From Acanthamoeba castellanii str. Neff (lineage: Eukaryota; Discosea; Longamoebia; Acanthamoebidae): 64,000 nucleotides of DNA. The DNA is taken from contig NW_004457271.1 in NCBI RefSeq assembly GCF_000313135.1, forward strand, positions 97,836-161,835. Reading direction: 5' to 3'. Shown here one piece after another: positions 21,193 through 32,588 of this stretch. The position numbers and the translations under genes are program-made. The notes below the pieces were generated by a model, which saw nothing but the letters and a program-made list of their open reading frames with translations, had not been told where the DNA came from and did not search any database. Numbering within the stretch: the first letter of the stretch is position 1; every line of letters begins with the position of its first letter.

Positions 21193-23570
21193 TTAGTCTT
21201 TGTCGAGAGATAGCTCTGAGTCGGCGACCCACGTAAAGTTCATGAACTGCTGCTGGGCCGTCTTGCTGAGCACATCCTCGCCGGCGATCGACAGCGCTGG
21301 CTTTTGCCTGGTGAAGGTCGGATCGATCTGGCTCGTGTCGTCGTCGCCTGTGCTCAGAAATCAGGTGACCACCTCAGTCAGCGGCCACCAGGTTAACTCT
21401 GCAAAGTGGCCACTCGAGGGGACGTCGCACCCTTGACCGCTGGCACGAAGGGAGGGGTGATCTCGAGTCTGTTGAGCTTCTCCCAATCGATGCTGGCGAA
21501 GTAGGGGTGCTTCTTCAGCACCTCGGGGTCGACCAAACGCTTCTGGACATTCCTCTCCAGGAGGCCCTGGATAAGGTCCGCCGCCGCAGGGTCCGGGTCC
21601 TATGAAACACACACACACCCCACACATACACCACACACACGATATTGTGATCAATATTTCTGTTCTGGTGCAATGGTGGGGTAGGGCAGTACCCTCTCCT
21701 TGATGGCCTTCACGTCAACCGGGTCATTCAGAATCTTGCGGTACCTGCGCGCGCCGGCGGGCGAAGCGCTTCGGTTTAGCAAAAGCGGCGATCACCACAG
21801 GCCGAAAGGGGGGGGGGTGAGGGAGCTACGCACATGACTTGCACGTCTTCGGAGTAGAAGGGCGGAACGCCGACCAGCATCTCGTAGACGAGGGTGCCGT
21901 AGGACCACCAGTCGACCTCCTTGCCGTACTCCTTGCCCTCGAGGACCTCCGGTGCCAGGTACTCGGGCGTGCCGCAGAAGGTGGCGGTGCGGTCGTCCTT
22001 GGCGTTGAGGCCCTCCTTGCTGATGCCAAAGTCGGTCATCCGCACGTGGCCGTCCGCAGAGATCAGCACATTTTCGGGCTTGAGGTCGCGATAGATGATT
22101 CCTTTCGTGTGCAGATACTCGACACCTGGACCGTGTGCGTGTGCGTGTGCGTGTGCGTGTGCGTGTGCGTGTGCGTGTGCGTGTGCGTGTGCGTGTGCGT
22201 GTGCGTGTGCGTGTGCGTGTGCGTGCAAGGGGTGAACACAACTATGATAACAGAAAATGAGAATAACTGAGGGCAACTGCGGGCTAGCGGTACCGAGAAG
22301 AATCTCGGCAGCGTAGAACTTGACCCGCTCGGGCGTGAATCCTCGCTCCTGCTGCTGCAGATGGAAGAACAGCTCGCCGCCGTTGATGTAGTCCATCGCA
22401 AAGAATATTTTGTCTGACGTGTGCAAGGCAACGCAAACGGGTCAGACCAAGCAACTCCACGGTGCGTGAAGTGTGACGTGTGGCGCAGTGGGTCGTACTC
22501 GGGTTCTGGAAGGAGAAGTGGAGCTTGACGAGGAAGGGACTGTCGAGCTTGGTGAGGATGCTCCTCTCCGTCCGAAGCTTGACCACTTCATCGGCCTCCA
22601 CGATGGACTTCTTGTTGAGCACCTTCATCGCCATGATCTGGTCCGTGGGCTTGTAGCGGACCTGGTACACCTTACCTGCACATATTGGTGCGTCATGTGC
22701 GAGTGAACAATGCGCCAAGCAGACCATCAATCGTGCGTGCGGAAGAGAGAGAGAGGGAGAGAGAAAGATACCAAAGCCGCCGCTTCCGATCACGTTTAGC
22801 GTTTCGAAGTCCTCCACTGTGACCTGCCATCGCCCAAGTAAGTGAGACGAGGGCCACACGCACGGTTTTTCCTTTGTATCCTCGATTCCGCTCAATTCCC
22901 TCCCACCGTCCACCTCACTCCGGCCGGCTGGGGTTTCGGTCTTCTCTCTTTATCTCTCGTTTCCCCCCATACGCCGCTTCTCGTCAGCTGTCCGTCGCTT
23001 TTCGCTCTTCCTCGCTCTTCGTTTTCGTTCTTTGGGGCGAAGAAGAACGAAAGCGAAGCCGGGGGGGGGCGAACCTGTTTGGCGGCGAGGGCCGGAGGGT
23101 TGTATCCGCTCCTCTTCATGCGCTCGTGCGAGGTCTCGCCAAACTTCTTCCGCTCGTGTGTGAGGCTGTCGATCCAGCCCTTCATCTCCTCGTGGCTCGT
23201 CGCTATGATGTAGTACGAGCGGCTCGAGGTCATCACCTTGAAGCAGTGCTTCTTGTCCTTGTAGTCCTCCGCCCGCACCGAACCCACATCCTTCAGCGGA
23301 ATAGCTCCCTTCTTATCGCCTGCTCACGTGAGCTCAGTGAGATGATGAACTGAGATTGCAGACCCACCGCCGGCAGGTCATCTTTTTCTTTCATTCTTAA
23401 AAATCTGGAAGGCGCAAGGAAGGATGCGGAGGGAGGGAAAGGGGGGGGGGTGACTTGCCTCCTTTTTTGTTGTAGTAGGCGAACTCGTCGCCTTCGATGA
23501 CGAACCACCGCTTCTTCCATGTCTTAAATGACCCGCCCTCCTTATGCAGCCAACCTTCTCGCAGTGCCAT
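21193..23570 (-). CDS. PH-domain AGC protein kinase, Akt/PKB-like
   Basis: The start at 23570 gives a pleckstrin-homology domain: [20 protein letters not shown], then [13 protein letters not shown] and [11 protein letters not shown], which should bind phosphoinositides. The kinase domain follows: glycine loop IGSGGFGKVYQV (split by an intron), AMKVLNKK with the ATP-binding Lys, [18 protein letters not shown], and a T-loop with [16 protein letters not shown], the PDK1-type site. The C-terminal extension ends in the hydrophobic motif FMNFTWV, where T is the TORC2-type site, and stops at 21193. The order PH, kinase, AGC tail is that of Akt/PKB. An intron at about 22133-22226 is filled by a GTGTGC array. 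tRNA genes lie downstream. Confidence 0.92.
22133..22226. repeat. (GTGTGC)n minisatellite
   Basis: About fifteen and a half copies of a 6-bp unit lie in an intron of the PKB-like gene. Confidence 0.95.
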
Positions 23571-23753
23571 CTAGCTTCTTCTTCTTCCGTTGTTGGGTGA
23601 GGGGTGGGTTCTTTAGTTATGTTGCTCTCGAGCAGAGAGCACCTGCCAAGTACGTTGCGGGGGCAATTCCCACGAATTGCAGCTCACCAATTTGAAAATA
23701 AAAAATAAATATATCTGACCAACAGAAAACAAGCACACAACCTGACAGGGCCG

Positions 23754-24337
23754 TCACTCCTTGCGGTCGTCGTCGGCGGGCAGCGGCGGGAGCACCTCGG
23801 CGAGGAACTCCTGGATGTGGGCCAGCTCCTCGACGCACGCCGAGTGCTGCATGTTGGGGTATGACCGCAGCGTCGCCTTTTGAACTCCACCTGTGCACGA
23901 GTGTGTGCGGTGGGTGTCGTGGCGTGTGGGGGTGGTGGGTGAGTGTGTTTTGGTGTCGCACAATCAGGTGAGTGATCGTTGACCGATTCGAGTGAGACGA
24001 ACGAGCAACGCACCAGACTTGAGCAGCGCGAACGACTTTTGGCCCCACTCGTAGCGCACAACGTTGTCGGCGGTGCCGTGGCACATCAGCAGCGGAGTCT
24101 CCTTCGACAGGTCGGTGATGGCTGCGCGCGTACAGGGGGTGTTTGAGGGCAGCAGGGTTCGAGGTGAACAAGACGATAAAGTGGACGATTGCAGTACTGT
24201 TGATATAATCCTGGCTCTTCTGTTCTCGAATGGGCAAGTAGCCGCTCATGGCGATGATGCCTCCCAGTCGCTCAGACAGCCGGAACCTGAGCACGACACA
24301 TTACACGACACGACACGACACGACACGACACGACACG

Positions 24338-24382
<45 letters not shown>

Positions 24383-25280
24383 ACTCAGGGGACAGCTGAG
24401 GGCACAACGCGCACGAAGAAAAGGCTTCACGTGTGATGTGTACGCGCCGTACCCAGTGTAGAGCGAAAGCGCAGCACCCTGGCTGAAGCCGCCGACAACG
24501 ATGCGCGAGGCGGGTATGCCGTTCTCGATCTCCGTTTTGATCAGCTTCTCGACTGACCACAAGCACACGCAGTGAACCACGAGCGTGGGCGCGAGCAGAA
24601 GGAACGGGGCAAGAGCAAGAGCAGAGGAGTGAGTGGCCGTACTTCGCTGGCTCGACTCGGGGAGACCGTCAAAGTCCTCGTGGTCGCGCGACGAGAGCGT
24701 CTTTATGTCGTACCACGCCGGCATGCGCTGCCCGTAACTGATCGTCACAGGTCTCTTGGGGCTGTAAAAATATAAATTTTAAATTATTAATGAATAATAA
24801 TGAATTTATTATCAATTGATTAAATGGAGGGGATGTAAACGTACGCGGTGGGGAGAATGAATTTGAGGTGGGGGTTGGCACGGTTGAACCGCATCATCTC
24901 GCTCTCCCAACCAGCGCCAGTGTCGCCGAGTCCATGGATGAAAATCACCGTACCTGGATCAGTAGAAAAATCAATGCAAGCGCCGTTTGATCAAAGCGAG
25001 AGCGAGGCACAGCCGTACCGGTGTGAGTGGTGCGTGCATCCAAAACAATGTCTTCCATCGATGGCGGTTCGACTCGCGGAGTGGTGGTTGCGGCGTGTGG
25101 CGGTTTCCGACTTCTGGCTGCCGTGGTCTGCCCCGGTTCGACGTCGTCGGCCGGCCGGAAGCAAGTGGGTGAGTCCACACAAGCTTCGCCCCTGTCGAGC
25201 GAGGAGGCCTCAAGAAGCGAACCCCCGAAGCAAACCAGAAACAACACCAACACGACCAGGAGCCGGCTGCTTGACCTCAT
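23754..25280 (-). CDS. Acyl-protein thioesterase / lysophospholipase-like carboxylesterase with signal peptide
   Basis: This is an alpha/beta hydrolase of the APT1/LYPLA type, which removes palmitate from proteins or acyl chains from lysolipids. The first exon (start 25280) begins MRSSSRLLVVLVLFLVCFGG, a clear signal peptide, followed by ~60 low-complexity residues. The core then reads VIFIHGLGDTGAGWES, PAWYDI, IENGIPASRIVVGGFSQGAA (nucleophile Ser), LLMCHGTADNVV (Asp) and YPNMQHSACVEEL (His), so the triad is complete. It ends DDDRKE at 23754. Classical APTs are cytosolic; the leader suggests a lumenal or secreted enzyme. Introns carry (ACACG)n and (CA)n at 24303-24379. Confidence 0.88.
24303..24379. 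repeat. Compound microsatellite (ACACG)n then (CA)n
   Basis: About seven pentamer units run directly into about twenty CA units, in an intron of the thioesterase gene. Confidence 0.9.
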
Positions 25281-25389
25281 CAGCAGATGATAGCGCCGGC
25301 CTCTCGTGTGTATGTGTGGCGTTGTGTCAAGTGTTTTGTTTTTTGTGTGAGATGAAAATGAAGTTCGACTGGCGGGCAGGCCCAGTGGC

Positions 25390-28284
25390 TCACTTGCGCC
25401 CGCCGAGGACCTTCTTGAAGGTCTCGGTGTCGACGGCGGAGTAGTGGTTGGGAATGGGTCCCCGGTCCTCGGCCTCCTTCATGGCCTTCTTGGACTCGAG
25501 GTACTTCTTCAGGATCGGCGCCACGTCCGTCTCGTTGTTGGGTAGCGCGAACCTGAGGCGTGCGTAGAGCATCATTTCATTTAGCGTGTGCGGTTTGTGT
25601 GCGCGCGCGCGTGCGCGTGCATGTGTCGTACCGCAAGGTGGGCGAGTAGGCTTCGATGAGGGTGGTGAGGTTGGGGAAGGTCTCCTTCTCGCCCGCGAAC
25701 AGGAATCCGCCCTGCGGCAGGCCCTGGATGAGGGCGTGCCTTACTTCGCTGTGCGACGCCATGAACGACGCGGCAAAGCAGCCCGGCTGCGAACTGTAAC
25801 GTATTTCGATCGCACATGCACGTACTCGTCAGCGAGCCACAACACGAACGCGCAATGGTTGAAGGGGAGGGGGGGGGAAGAGCGTACCTGAACCGAATGA
25901 GGAAGGTGCCTTCGGGGTGGCCCTGCAGCAACTCGATGGCCTCCGGAGGGGACACGTCACCGTGGAACCAACTGTGATCACAAGAATGAGCACAAAAAGA
26001 GAGCACGACACGCACACATGCACACGAACACGCACACGCACACGGATCAGCAACGAACCTTTCTCTCGGAAGTTCGGAGGTAAAGGAGTGCTGGAGGAAG
26101 ATGCTGTAGTGATCGACGATGTCCTGCAGGGACTCGAAGTATTTGCTCTTGTCGCCCTCCTCTTCGTCGATCTTGAATCCTTCGGGCATACAGCTCTGGA
26201 CTGCGCGGTTGACAAGAAAAGAGAGCCCAGCCCAGATCAATGATGAGCATTGGATTCGAACCGTGGCGGCGGGCGTGCGGTGGTATGCGTACTGAGAATG
26301 TGAAGAATCTTGCGGTGCTCCTGGACGAAGGCCAGCGCAAAGGAGCCGCCGGACGAGCGGCTGAATCGGATGAGGAAGGTGCCAATGGGCTGGTCCTCCA
26401 GCAGCAGCTCGGCCTCGCGCGATGTGAGGAACCCGTGGAACCACGGCGCCGTGAGAATGTTCCGCACCTGCACGCGGCAGTGTGAGTCCCGCAAGAGGGC
26501 CGCGTCAGCGAGTGTCGGTGTTGTGCAAGCGCTGGCGTTGGCGTTGGTGGTGGTGTGTACGTTGTTGACGACGTTGGTGAGCGGGCCGAAGCCCTTAAGG
26601 AACTCCGACCACTTGTACATGTTGATGTGGCCGGTCCCCGAATTGTCTGTACACCAAACACCAGCAATTGGTGCAATCAGCCGGCGCCCACGCCATGCAT
26701 GCCGCAGCAGCGGTTGTATGGACGGACGCGGAGGTGATGCAAAGTAAAGAACGCGTACCGAGAACGTGCTTCATGAGCGCCTGATCGTCCTTGGAAATGC
26801 TCACACCGAGCGCCTTCGACAGCTCTTCGATGAATTCGTCCCATTTGACGTAAAACGCCTACACACACAACACACAACACACAACACGCACGCACACACA
26901 CAACACGCACATGCGCAGAGAGGCCCGCTAAGTGCCTGCACGAGAGAGAGAGAGAGAAAGAGGGAGGGGGAGGGCACCTCGGCGCCGAAAAGCTTGAGCC
27001 AGAAGTCCTTGCCCTCGGGGTCGGAAATCATCTCGTTGGAGAGATGCCTCAGGTGCTGGTGCTCCTCGGCCAGTTCCTTACCGGCCACATCCACGATCGA
27101 CGTGTACTTCTTGCGCGACGCCGACATCTCAGACGAGATGACATCTCCTGCTCCCCACCGACAACACTCATTGCAGGTTAACGCATGCAACACACACACA
27201 CAAACACACTTGCGCACCAGTTCGCTTTTCGGAGGCCTCCCGCTTCTCTTTGTCATCACCGGCAGCTGCGCCACCAGTACTGGTGACGCCAGTCCCGGAC
27301 TTCTTCGGCGACTTGTCCTTCTTGACCTTCTTCTCCTTCTTCTTGTCCCGGTCCTCCTTGTTCTTCTTGTTCTTCTTCTTGTCATTTCCATCGTCCTTCT
27401 TCCCTTGGCCCTTGGCACCGTCCGCCTTCTCCTTTGATTTCTTGATCTCTCGCTTGTCGCTCTTCTCCTTTTTCCGCGCACTGATCGACCCGCCTGTGTG
27501 CGTGCGCGTGCGTTGTGTGTGCGTGTGTGCGTGTGTGTGTGTGTGGTTAGTTGGGAGAAAGACGACGAGATCAAGAAGTGGGTGAATTACTTGATGTGAC
27601 TCTGTCTTCGAGTTCGGTGACGGAGGCGTCCTCTCTTGACCTGGATCCCGAGGAGGGGATGCTCTGCTTGGCGTTCATTTCTTTGAGCGTTTCCACAAAC
27701 TCCTTCAGGTGGACCTGCACGACGCAAACGCGGCGTTGTCAGCCACGACGCTCATTTGGCACTGGACACCACCACCACGATGGACGACATATCGATGCGG
27801 GGGAGAGCCCGAGGGCGACGACAACGATGACGACGTACGTGCAGGTCCGAATTGATTTTCTCGAGCTTTCGTCGCATGCGGTTGCTGTTGAGCAATCTGC
27901 GCAGGCGGCCGGAGGCGATGTACTGTTCCAGCAGCTCCTCGTACTGCCCCAGGATGGTGTAGATCTTGTCCAGCAATGGGACGTCGATCAAAATCTGTTC
28001 GGAAAGACATTCGTCGACGGTGAGTCACTGCACACGCACACGCACACGCACACGCACACGCACACGCACACGCACACGCACACGCACACGCACACGCACA
28101 CGCACAAAGAAGGGCGAGTGGGTACCTGCTTCTTCCCGCCAGAGACGAGGAGGCGGTTGACAACGACCTGGACCATTTGTATGGTGGTCTGGAACTCCAT
28201 CACCTCGCTCGGGTCCTGATCGCCGAGGATGGTCATGATCTTCGCGTTCCTGTCCTTGCACAACAGCAGAATACGCTTCTCCAT
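25390..28284 (-). CDS. Double SH2-domain protein with helical/EF-like N-terminal module (Cbl-TKB-like)
   Basis: SH2 domains bind phosphotyrosine. The start at 28284 is MEKRILLLCKDRNAK. A predominantly helical region follows, then a very basic Lys-rich segment (about 27240-27500). After it come FWLKLFGAE, VKWDEFIEELSKALGVS and DNSGTGHINMYKWSEFLKGF, an EF-hand-like pair that resembles in order and wording the EF part of the Cbl phosphotyrosine-binding module. SH2-1 is APWFHGFLTSREAELLL with GTFLIRFSR; SH2-2 is SWFHGDVSPPEAIELL with GTFLIRFSQ. Both keep the phosphate-binding Arg. The end at 25390 is FKKVLGGRK. No kinase or RING domain is seen. The relation to Cbl is my reading of motif order. 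An intron carries (CACACG)n at 28030-28106. Confidence 0.85.
28030..28106. repeat. (CACACG)n minisatellite
   Basis: About thirteen copies lie in an intron of the double-SH2 gene. The unit is the mirror-strand form of the array in the PKB-like gene. Confidence 0.93.
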
Positions 28285-28968
28285 CTTTTGTTGATCAAGC
28301 TTTGTGTTCTACTCGGTACTGACGTTTACTGCCTCGGCTGTGTTCTGTTCAGTTCTGTTCAGTTCTCTACTCTGTTGCGCTTGCTCGTTTTGTGCGTCCT
28401 CTGTGTGGTGGGGCATAAAATAAGAGTGTGAGTTCGCAAAGCCTCGGCTTGCGGAGGTCCCGCCCAACGGACAAGGTTGTGCTTCGCGAAGGAGTAGGAG
28501 CGCACTTGGGCGCAGAAAGCGAAAACGAAGGTGGGGGGGGGCAAAAGGCCAACATAACGAAGCAGAAGGTAGACAGATGGGAAGAACGAAGAAGATTTAA
28601 AGCGAAAGCGACGGGGGGGGGGTGTTACCAACGCAGATGAGGGAAAGAGAAGGGTGCAACTCGAGCCCGAGCGTGTCCAAGGGCCTGCCGCAAGGCGAGG
28701 TGGGTTCTTTTCTTGTAAAAGGGGAAGGGAAAAAGTGGATTTATCAAAAATCCAGTTCCTGTGGCGTCGTCGCGCAGCTCGTTGTCTCCTCTTGTGTCGA
28801 GCCTCCGTTACTACCGCCACCCCGAACTCAAATTTCAGTCGACGCCAAGAGAACTGAGTGGAATGGAGCTCCAAAGATTTGCAAATAAAAAGTGTGGTTG
28901 TAGATGTTGTACAACAAAAAGAGTAGATGATGGCAAAGTGGTGCACACGCGCGCGGGTGTGGGCAGGC
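28285..28968. other. Intergenic region upstream of the SH2 gene
   Basis: It lies between two minus-strand genes: the SH2 gene promoter on the left and the 3' flank of the CH-domain gene on the right. It holds two G-runs (about 28530-28540 and 28612-28621) and no conserved ORF. Confidence 0.6.
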
Positions 28969-30728
28969 TTAGGCCCTCTCTTCCCTCTGGCGCCTCCTCT
29001 CCTCCCTCACGCGCTGGCGCTCGGCCTCCTCCCTGGCCCACTCCTCCTCCATCTGCTTCCTCTTCTCCTCCCTGGCCCTGCGCCTCTCCTCGACGCTGTC
29101 GCCAGCGCCGCCGGCGCTCGAGCCCTCCGCGGCGGCCTTGAGCTTCTGTCGCTCCTCCTCGAGCTGCTTCTCCCTCTCCGCTCGTCGCTTGGCCCGGGCC
29201 GCCTCGAGGTCGTCGGCCGAGCTGTCGCCGCCGCTGCCGCCGCCACGGCCGCTGCTGCCGCGAGAGCTGGCCCGCTCCTTGGCCTCCTTCTCGCTCCGTT
29301 CGCGCTCCCTCTCCTTCTCCTGGGCCTCCTCCTTCTCGCGCGCGATGCGCTCGTCCTCCTTGCGCTTCTCCTCGGCGGCGGCGGTGTCGGTGGTCTCGTT
29401 GGTGCTGCCGCCGCGGCCGCGCGCGCTGGTGCTGCCAGAGGCGGGGGGCTCGGCGGTGGTGCCGCGACGCTCACGGAGGGCCTCGCGGATGTTGCGGCTG
29501 GTGCGACGCGTGCGGCTGCCGGTGTCGCGCTCGCCGCTGAGGTTGTTGCCCTGCTCCTGCTCGGCCTTGAGCTTGCGCTCCTTCTCCTCCTCGGCCTGCT
29601 TCATCTTGTCGTCCCACTCGAGGAATCGCTCCTCCTCGAGCTTGCGCTTGTGGTCCCGCTTCTTGCGGATGTCCTCGCGCCTCTTCCGCTCGCGCGCAAA
29701 CTCCTGGTCCTCCTCGTTCCACCGCTTCTCAATCTCCTCCCTCAGACGCTTGCGCTCCACCGAGCGCCGCTGGGCCTCCTCCTTCTCGATCTCGTCCTCC
29801 TCCTCGACCTGCGCGCGCCTCTCCTCCTTGATGCGCGCCAGCTTTTCGATGGTGCGCTTGGTCTCCGCGATCTGGCGCTCGAGCTCCTCCTTCCTCCTGC
29901 GCCTCTCCTCCCTCTTCTTGGCCTCGGCCGACGACACAGGCGCGGCGGCGGCCTTGACGGGGCTGGCGCTGGCGGCGGTGGCCCTGGCCTTGGTGTTGGC
30001 CTGCTTCTCCTTCTCGATGCGCTCGCGCTCGCGGATGTCGCGATCCTTGCGCTCCCGCTCGAGTCGCTCGCGCTCGCGCTCCATCTCTTTCTTCTCCTTC
30101 TCGCGCTGGCGCTGACGCTCGCGTTCGCGCTCCTTCTCGCGCTCCATCTCGAGCAGCTTCCTCTTCTTCTCCTCGATCTCGCGTTCGCGCTGCTTCCTGA
30201 ACTCCTCCTCGCTCTGATCGCCCTCGCCGTACGAACGGACGCTGCCGCGCTTCTCTCCGGCGTCGTACGGCTTGCTCACGGCCGCGGCCGGGCGCGGTGC
30301 TGTCGGCCCCGCGCGGAAGTGCTTGTACATCCTGTGTAGAGGGGTTACTTGTCAACTCAAGCTGGTGACCTGATCATACGAAGATGATGAAAGATGAATT
30401 GGAGGGGAGGGGGCAAGTAGTACGTGGAGAGGTAGGTCATGATGGAAAAGTGGTCGGGTTGCGGCCCCACGAGCACATCCTCGGGGTCGAGCAGGTTGGG
30501 GACGCCGGCCTTGCCCGCGGCTTCGAAGGCCACCTCGAGCCTCTTGAGCGCGTCGGCGCCGTTGACGAGGGGCTCGTAGTCAAACGATTCCGGGTGGTGG
30601 TTGTGGACCAGCGCCGCAAAGGCCAGGCCATCCCTCCACGAGCTGGTGAAGTTGGTGATGTTCACGCCCTTGTAGCCCTCAGTACACCGCTGAGCCCATG
30701 CCAGCAACGCAGCCTGTCCGCGCAACAT
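28969..30728 (-). CDS. Calponin-homology domain protein with long charged coiled coil
   Basis: Exon 1 (about 30420-30728, start MLRGQAALLAWAQR) is a single type-2-like CH domain: YKGVNITNFTSSWRDGLAF, ALVHNHHPESFDY, LDPEDV and FSIMTYLST. Such domains are found in smoothelin, alpha-actinin and MICAL proteins and usually bind actin or membrane partners. After one intron (donor GTACTA, acceptor ACACAG) exon 2 (28969-30332) completes the CH helix as MYKHFRAG and then encodes ~440 residues dominated by Glu, Arg and Lys, a long helical coil resembling caldesmon-type regions. The opposite strand is open over the same stretch only because of this bias. An upstream exon is possible, since a CAG acceptor lies just before the chosen ATG. 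Confidence 0.8.
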
Positions 30729-31196
30729 TGTTTCCTTCTCTGCATTGCGTGGTCGAGGATTTTGTAGGGGGAAATAATAAAAATCGTGAGAAGTCAAAAA
30801 ATTGAACTCAATGCCGAAGATGAATGATCAAGACAGGCTGTCTTTGAAGGGAAATAAGGAGACATGGGTGAGGACGCACGTTAGGACAGGGTAGTTCTTC
30901 TTGGTTCTGGAATGTGAGTGTACAACTTGGGTACGGGGGCGGGGTGACTACCGCAGGGAGTCGTTGTTGGGTTCGCCAGGGCAACCAATATTTGCCGACT
31001 TACCACTTTCCAGCTGAGCTAATAACGCGAACGGGCGTGCTGATGGCTGGGAGGTGGTCAGTAAGAGCTGCCTGTCGGCATGCCCGAGTGCAAGCAGGTT
31101 CTCCTCTTGGTACTGCACACTCTGCGCTACCCTCACCTCCGTTCGTCTTCGCTTTCTTGGGTTGTCTAGCGGCGGTTCGATGGTGGCGTTGATGAG

Positions 31197-32219
31197 GTGG
31201 TGCTGACAGAGCCGGTCAGTCACGTGACTGTGGGACACGACTTCACCATCGCGCTCAGGGTCACCAATCGAGTCGACCCCGATAAGGAAGCAAGCGATAT
31301 CTGTACCGAACCAGAGCCAGTCCCCACGATTAATCTATCGACTCTCTCAGGGGTTAATCATAAACTCCGTAACAGCAGCCAAAGGTTCTACATATCTGTT
31401 AGAGTTGATGAATCATCATCTTTTTCTTCCTTTGGCTGCACTTCAACCTCGCCACCTTCCACACTTACAACAGGAGGAGAGAGCGAAACCATAACAGTTG
31501 GAGATGTGGAGAGCGGATCGGTGAAGTTCGCCAGCACATTTGAAGTTAGCCCTGGTTCTGTAGACCGTGTGACCGTATGTTCACCCATCCCCCCCCCCAA
31601 GCAGACACTACATGCCACATTGGGTCGTTGCGTTACCTTAATAACTTGTTTGGCGCAGATAACAATCAGTGGGCATGTTAATGATACAATCACCGTAGCC
31701 CCTTCGCATACCATCTCTGTGCTCAGCGGGGAATGCCTTGCATCGAGCGACCCCATTGTAATCCCTCAGGGAGGTACGGGCCACACACACCGCCACGCAC
31801 CGCATGCGCTCACCAATGCTTCGGTCACAGTGTGGTGTGGCGGAGCTGTGCTTCAGCACTTCGAAAACGGTGTGGGCTGCGTTGCGGGAGCCGGAAGCCC
31901 TGCCTCAAGCCTTCGCGCCGGGCTTGCGCCGCTTTACGAGTGGACCGCCGAAGTCGGCTTGAGCAGCTTCCAACCTGGCAGCCGTATGTCGATGCCAAAT
32001 CGAATCCACAGTTTGAACAAAAACGGTGGCCACCGTTTCAAAGACCTCGCGGTGTTGGTGTGCAGGGCGTACTCGCCCGTGTACCGCATGCACGCTCATG
32101 GTGGAGGAGGCCACGCGAAGAGCGCTGCAACTGCGTGGTGCTGGGGGGACTCGGACAGATATGCAAGCTGGGCCGCCGCGCCTTCGACGCCGCGCATCGT
32201 ATGGACTCCGAAGGGCTAG
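31197..32219 (+). CDS. Unknown protein, possible beta-sandwich repeats (model uncertain)
   Basis: An unusually long open frame reads TEPVSHVTVGHDFTIALRV, later GGESETITVGDVESGSVKF and ITISGHVNDTITVAPSH. These Val/Thr-rich alternations look like extracellular beta-sandwich domains, but I recognise no family. There is no good ATG at the left end. A CTAG acceptor at about 31160-31170 would bring in an upstream exon. Two in-frame introns are likely (about 31570-31660, GTGACC...GCGCAG; about 31770-31830, GTACGG...CACAG). After ~31850 the reading frame has little protein-like character. Treat the borders as tentative. Confidence 0.35.
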   Translation: MVLTEPVSHVTVGHDFTIALRVTNRVDPDKEASDICTEPEPVPTINLSTLSGVNHKLRNSSQRFYISVRVDESSSFSSFGCTSTSPPSTLTTGGESETITVGDVESGSVKFASTFEVSPGSVDRVTVCSPIPPPKQTLHATLGRCVTLITCLAQITISGHVNDTITVAPSHTISVLSGECLASSDPIVIPQGGTGHTHRHAPHALTNASVTVWCGGAVLQHFENGVGCVAGAGSPASSLRAGLAPLYEWTAEVGLSSFQPGSRMSMPNRIHSLNKNGGHRFKDLAVLVCRAYSPVYRMHAHGGGGHAKSAATAWCWGDSDRYASWAAAPSTPRIVWTPKG

Positions 32220-32588
32220 ACGTGTGCGACTGGGAGGCTACGCACGATGGGTGACCGGCGCATAAGCTGATTCACCGCCTTCATTCACCGGCAGTGCCCG
32301 CAGCTGCGGCCAATCCATGTCTCCGGCGCCTATCACGCGATCAAGTTCAAGTTCTGGCCAGGAGCCGCAGAGACGTGGTCACACTCGAGCTGCAGGCGTT
32401 GATGACGGACCACTTCAGCCAGCAATCCGGCGTTCCACCTCTTGCGCAGCGACTCCATCACGCAAATCAGCTCCACCGGGATCAGGGGCGGGATCGACAT
32501 CGCCGACCTAACGCACCCGTCTAACGCACCCGGAGGTGGCCGTCACCTGCACCAAGGCCGTATGTGACAATGGTGGACACAAAACGCC
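32220..32588. other. Spacer or unresolved 3' exons
   Basis: Short protein-like stretches on the plus strand (VSGAYHAIKFKFWPG near 32320 and SSTGIRGGIDIADL near 32480) lie in frames that could be joined by splicing. I could not build a convincing model. Confidence 0.35.

Noticed and set aside
28927..30339. 470-codon Leu/Ala-rich open frame on the plus strand
   Set aside because: It is the antisense of the Glu/Arg/Lys coiled coil of the CH-domain protein; Leu and Ala codons mirror the charged codons.
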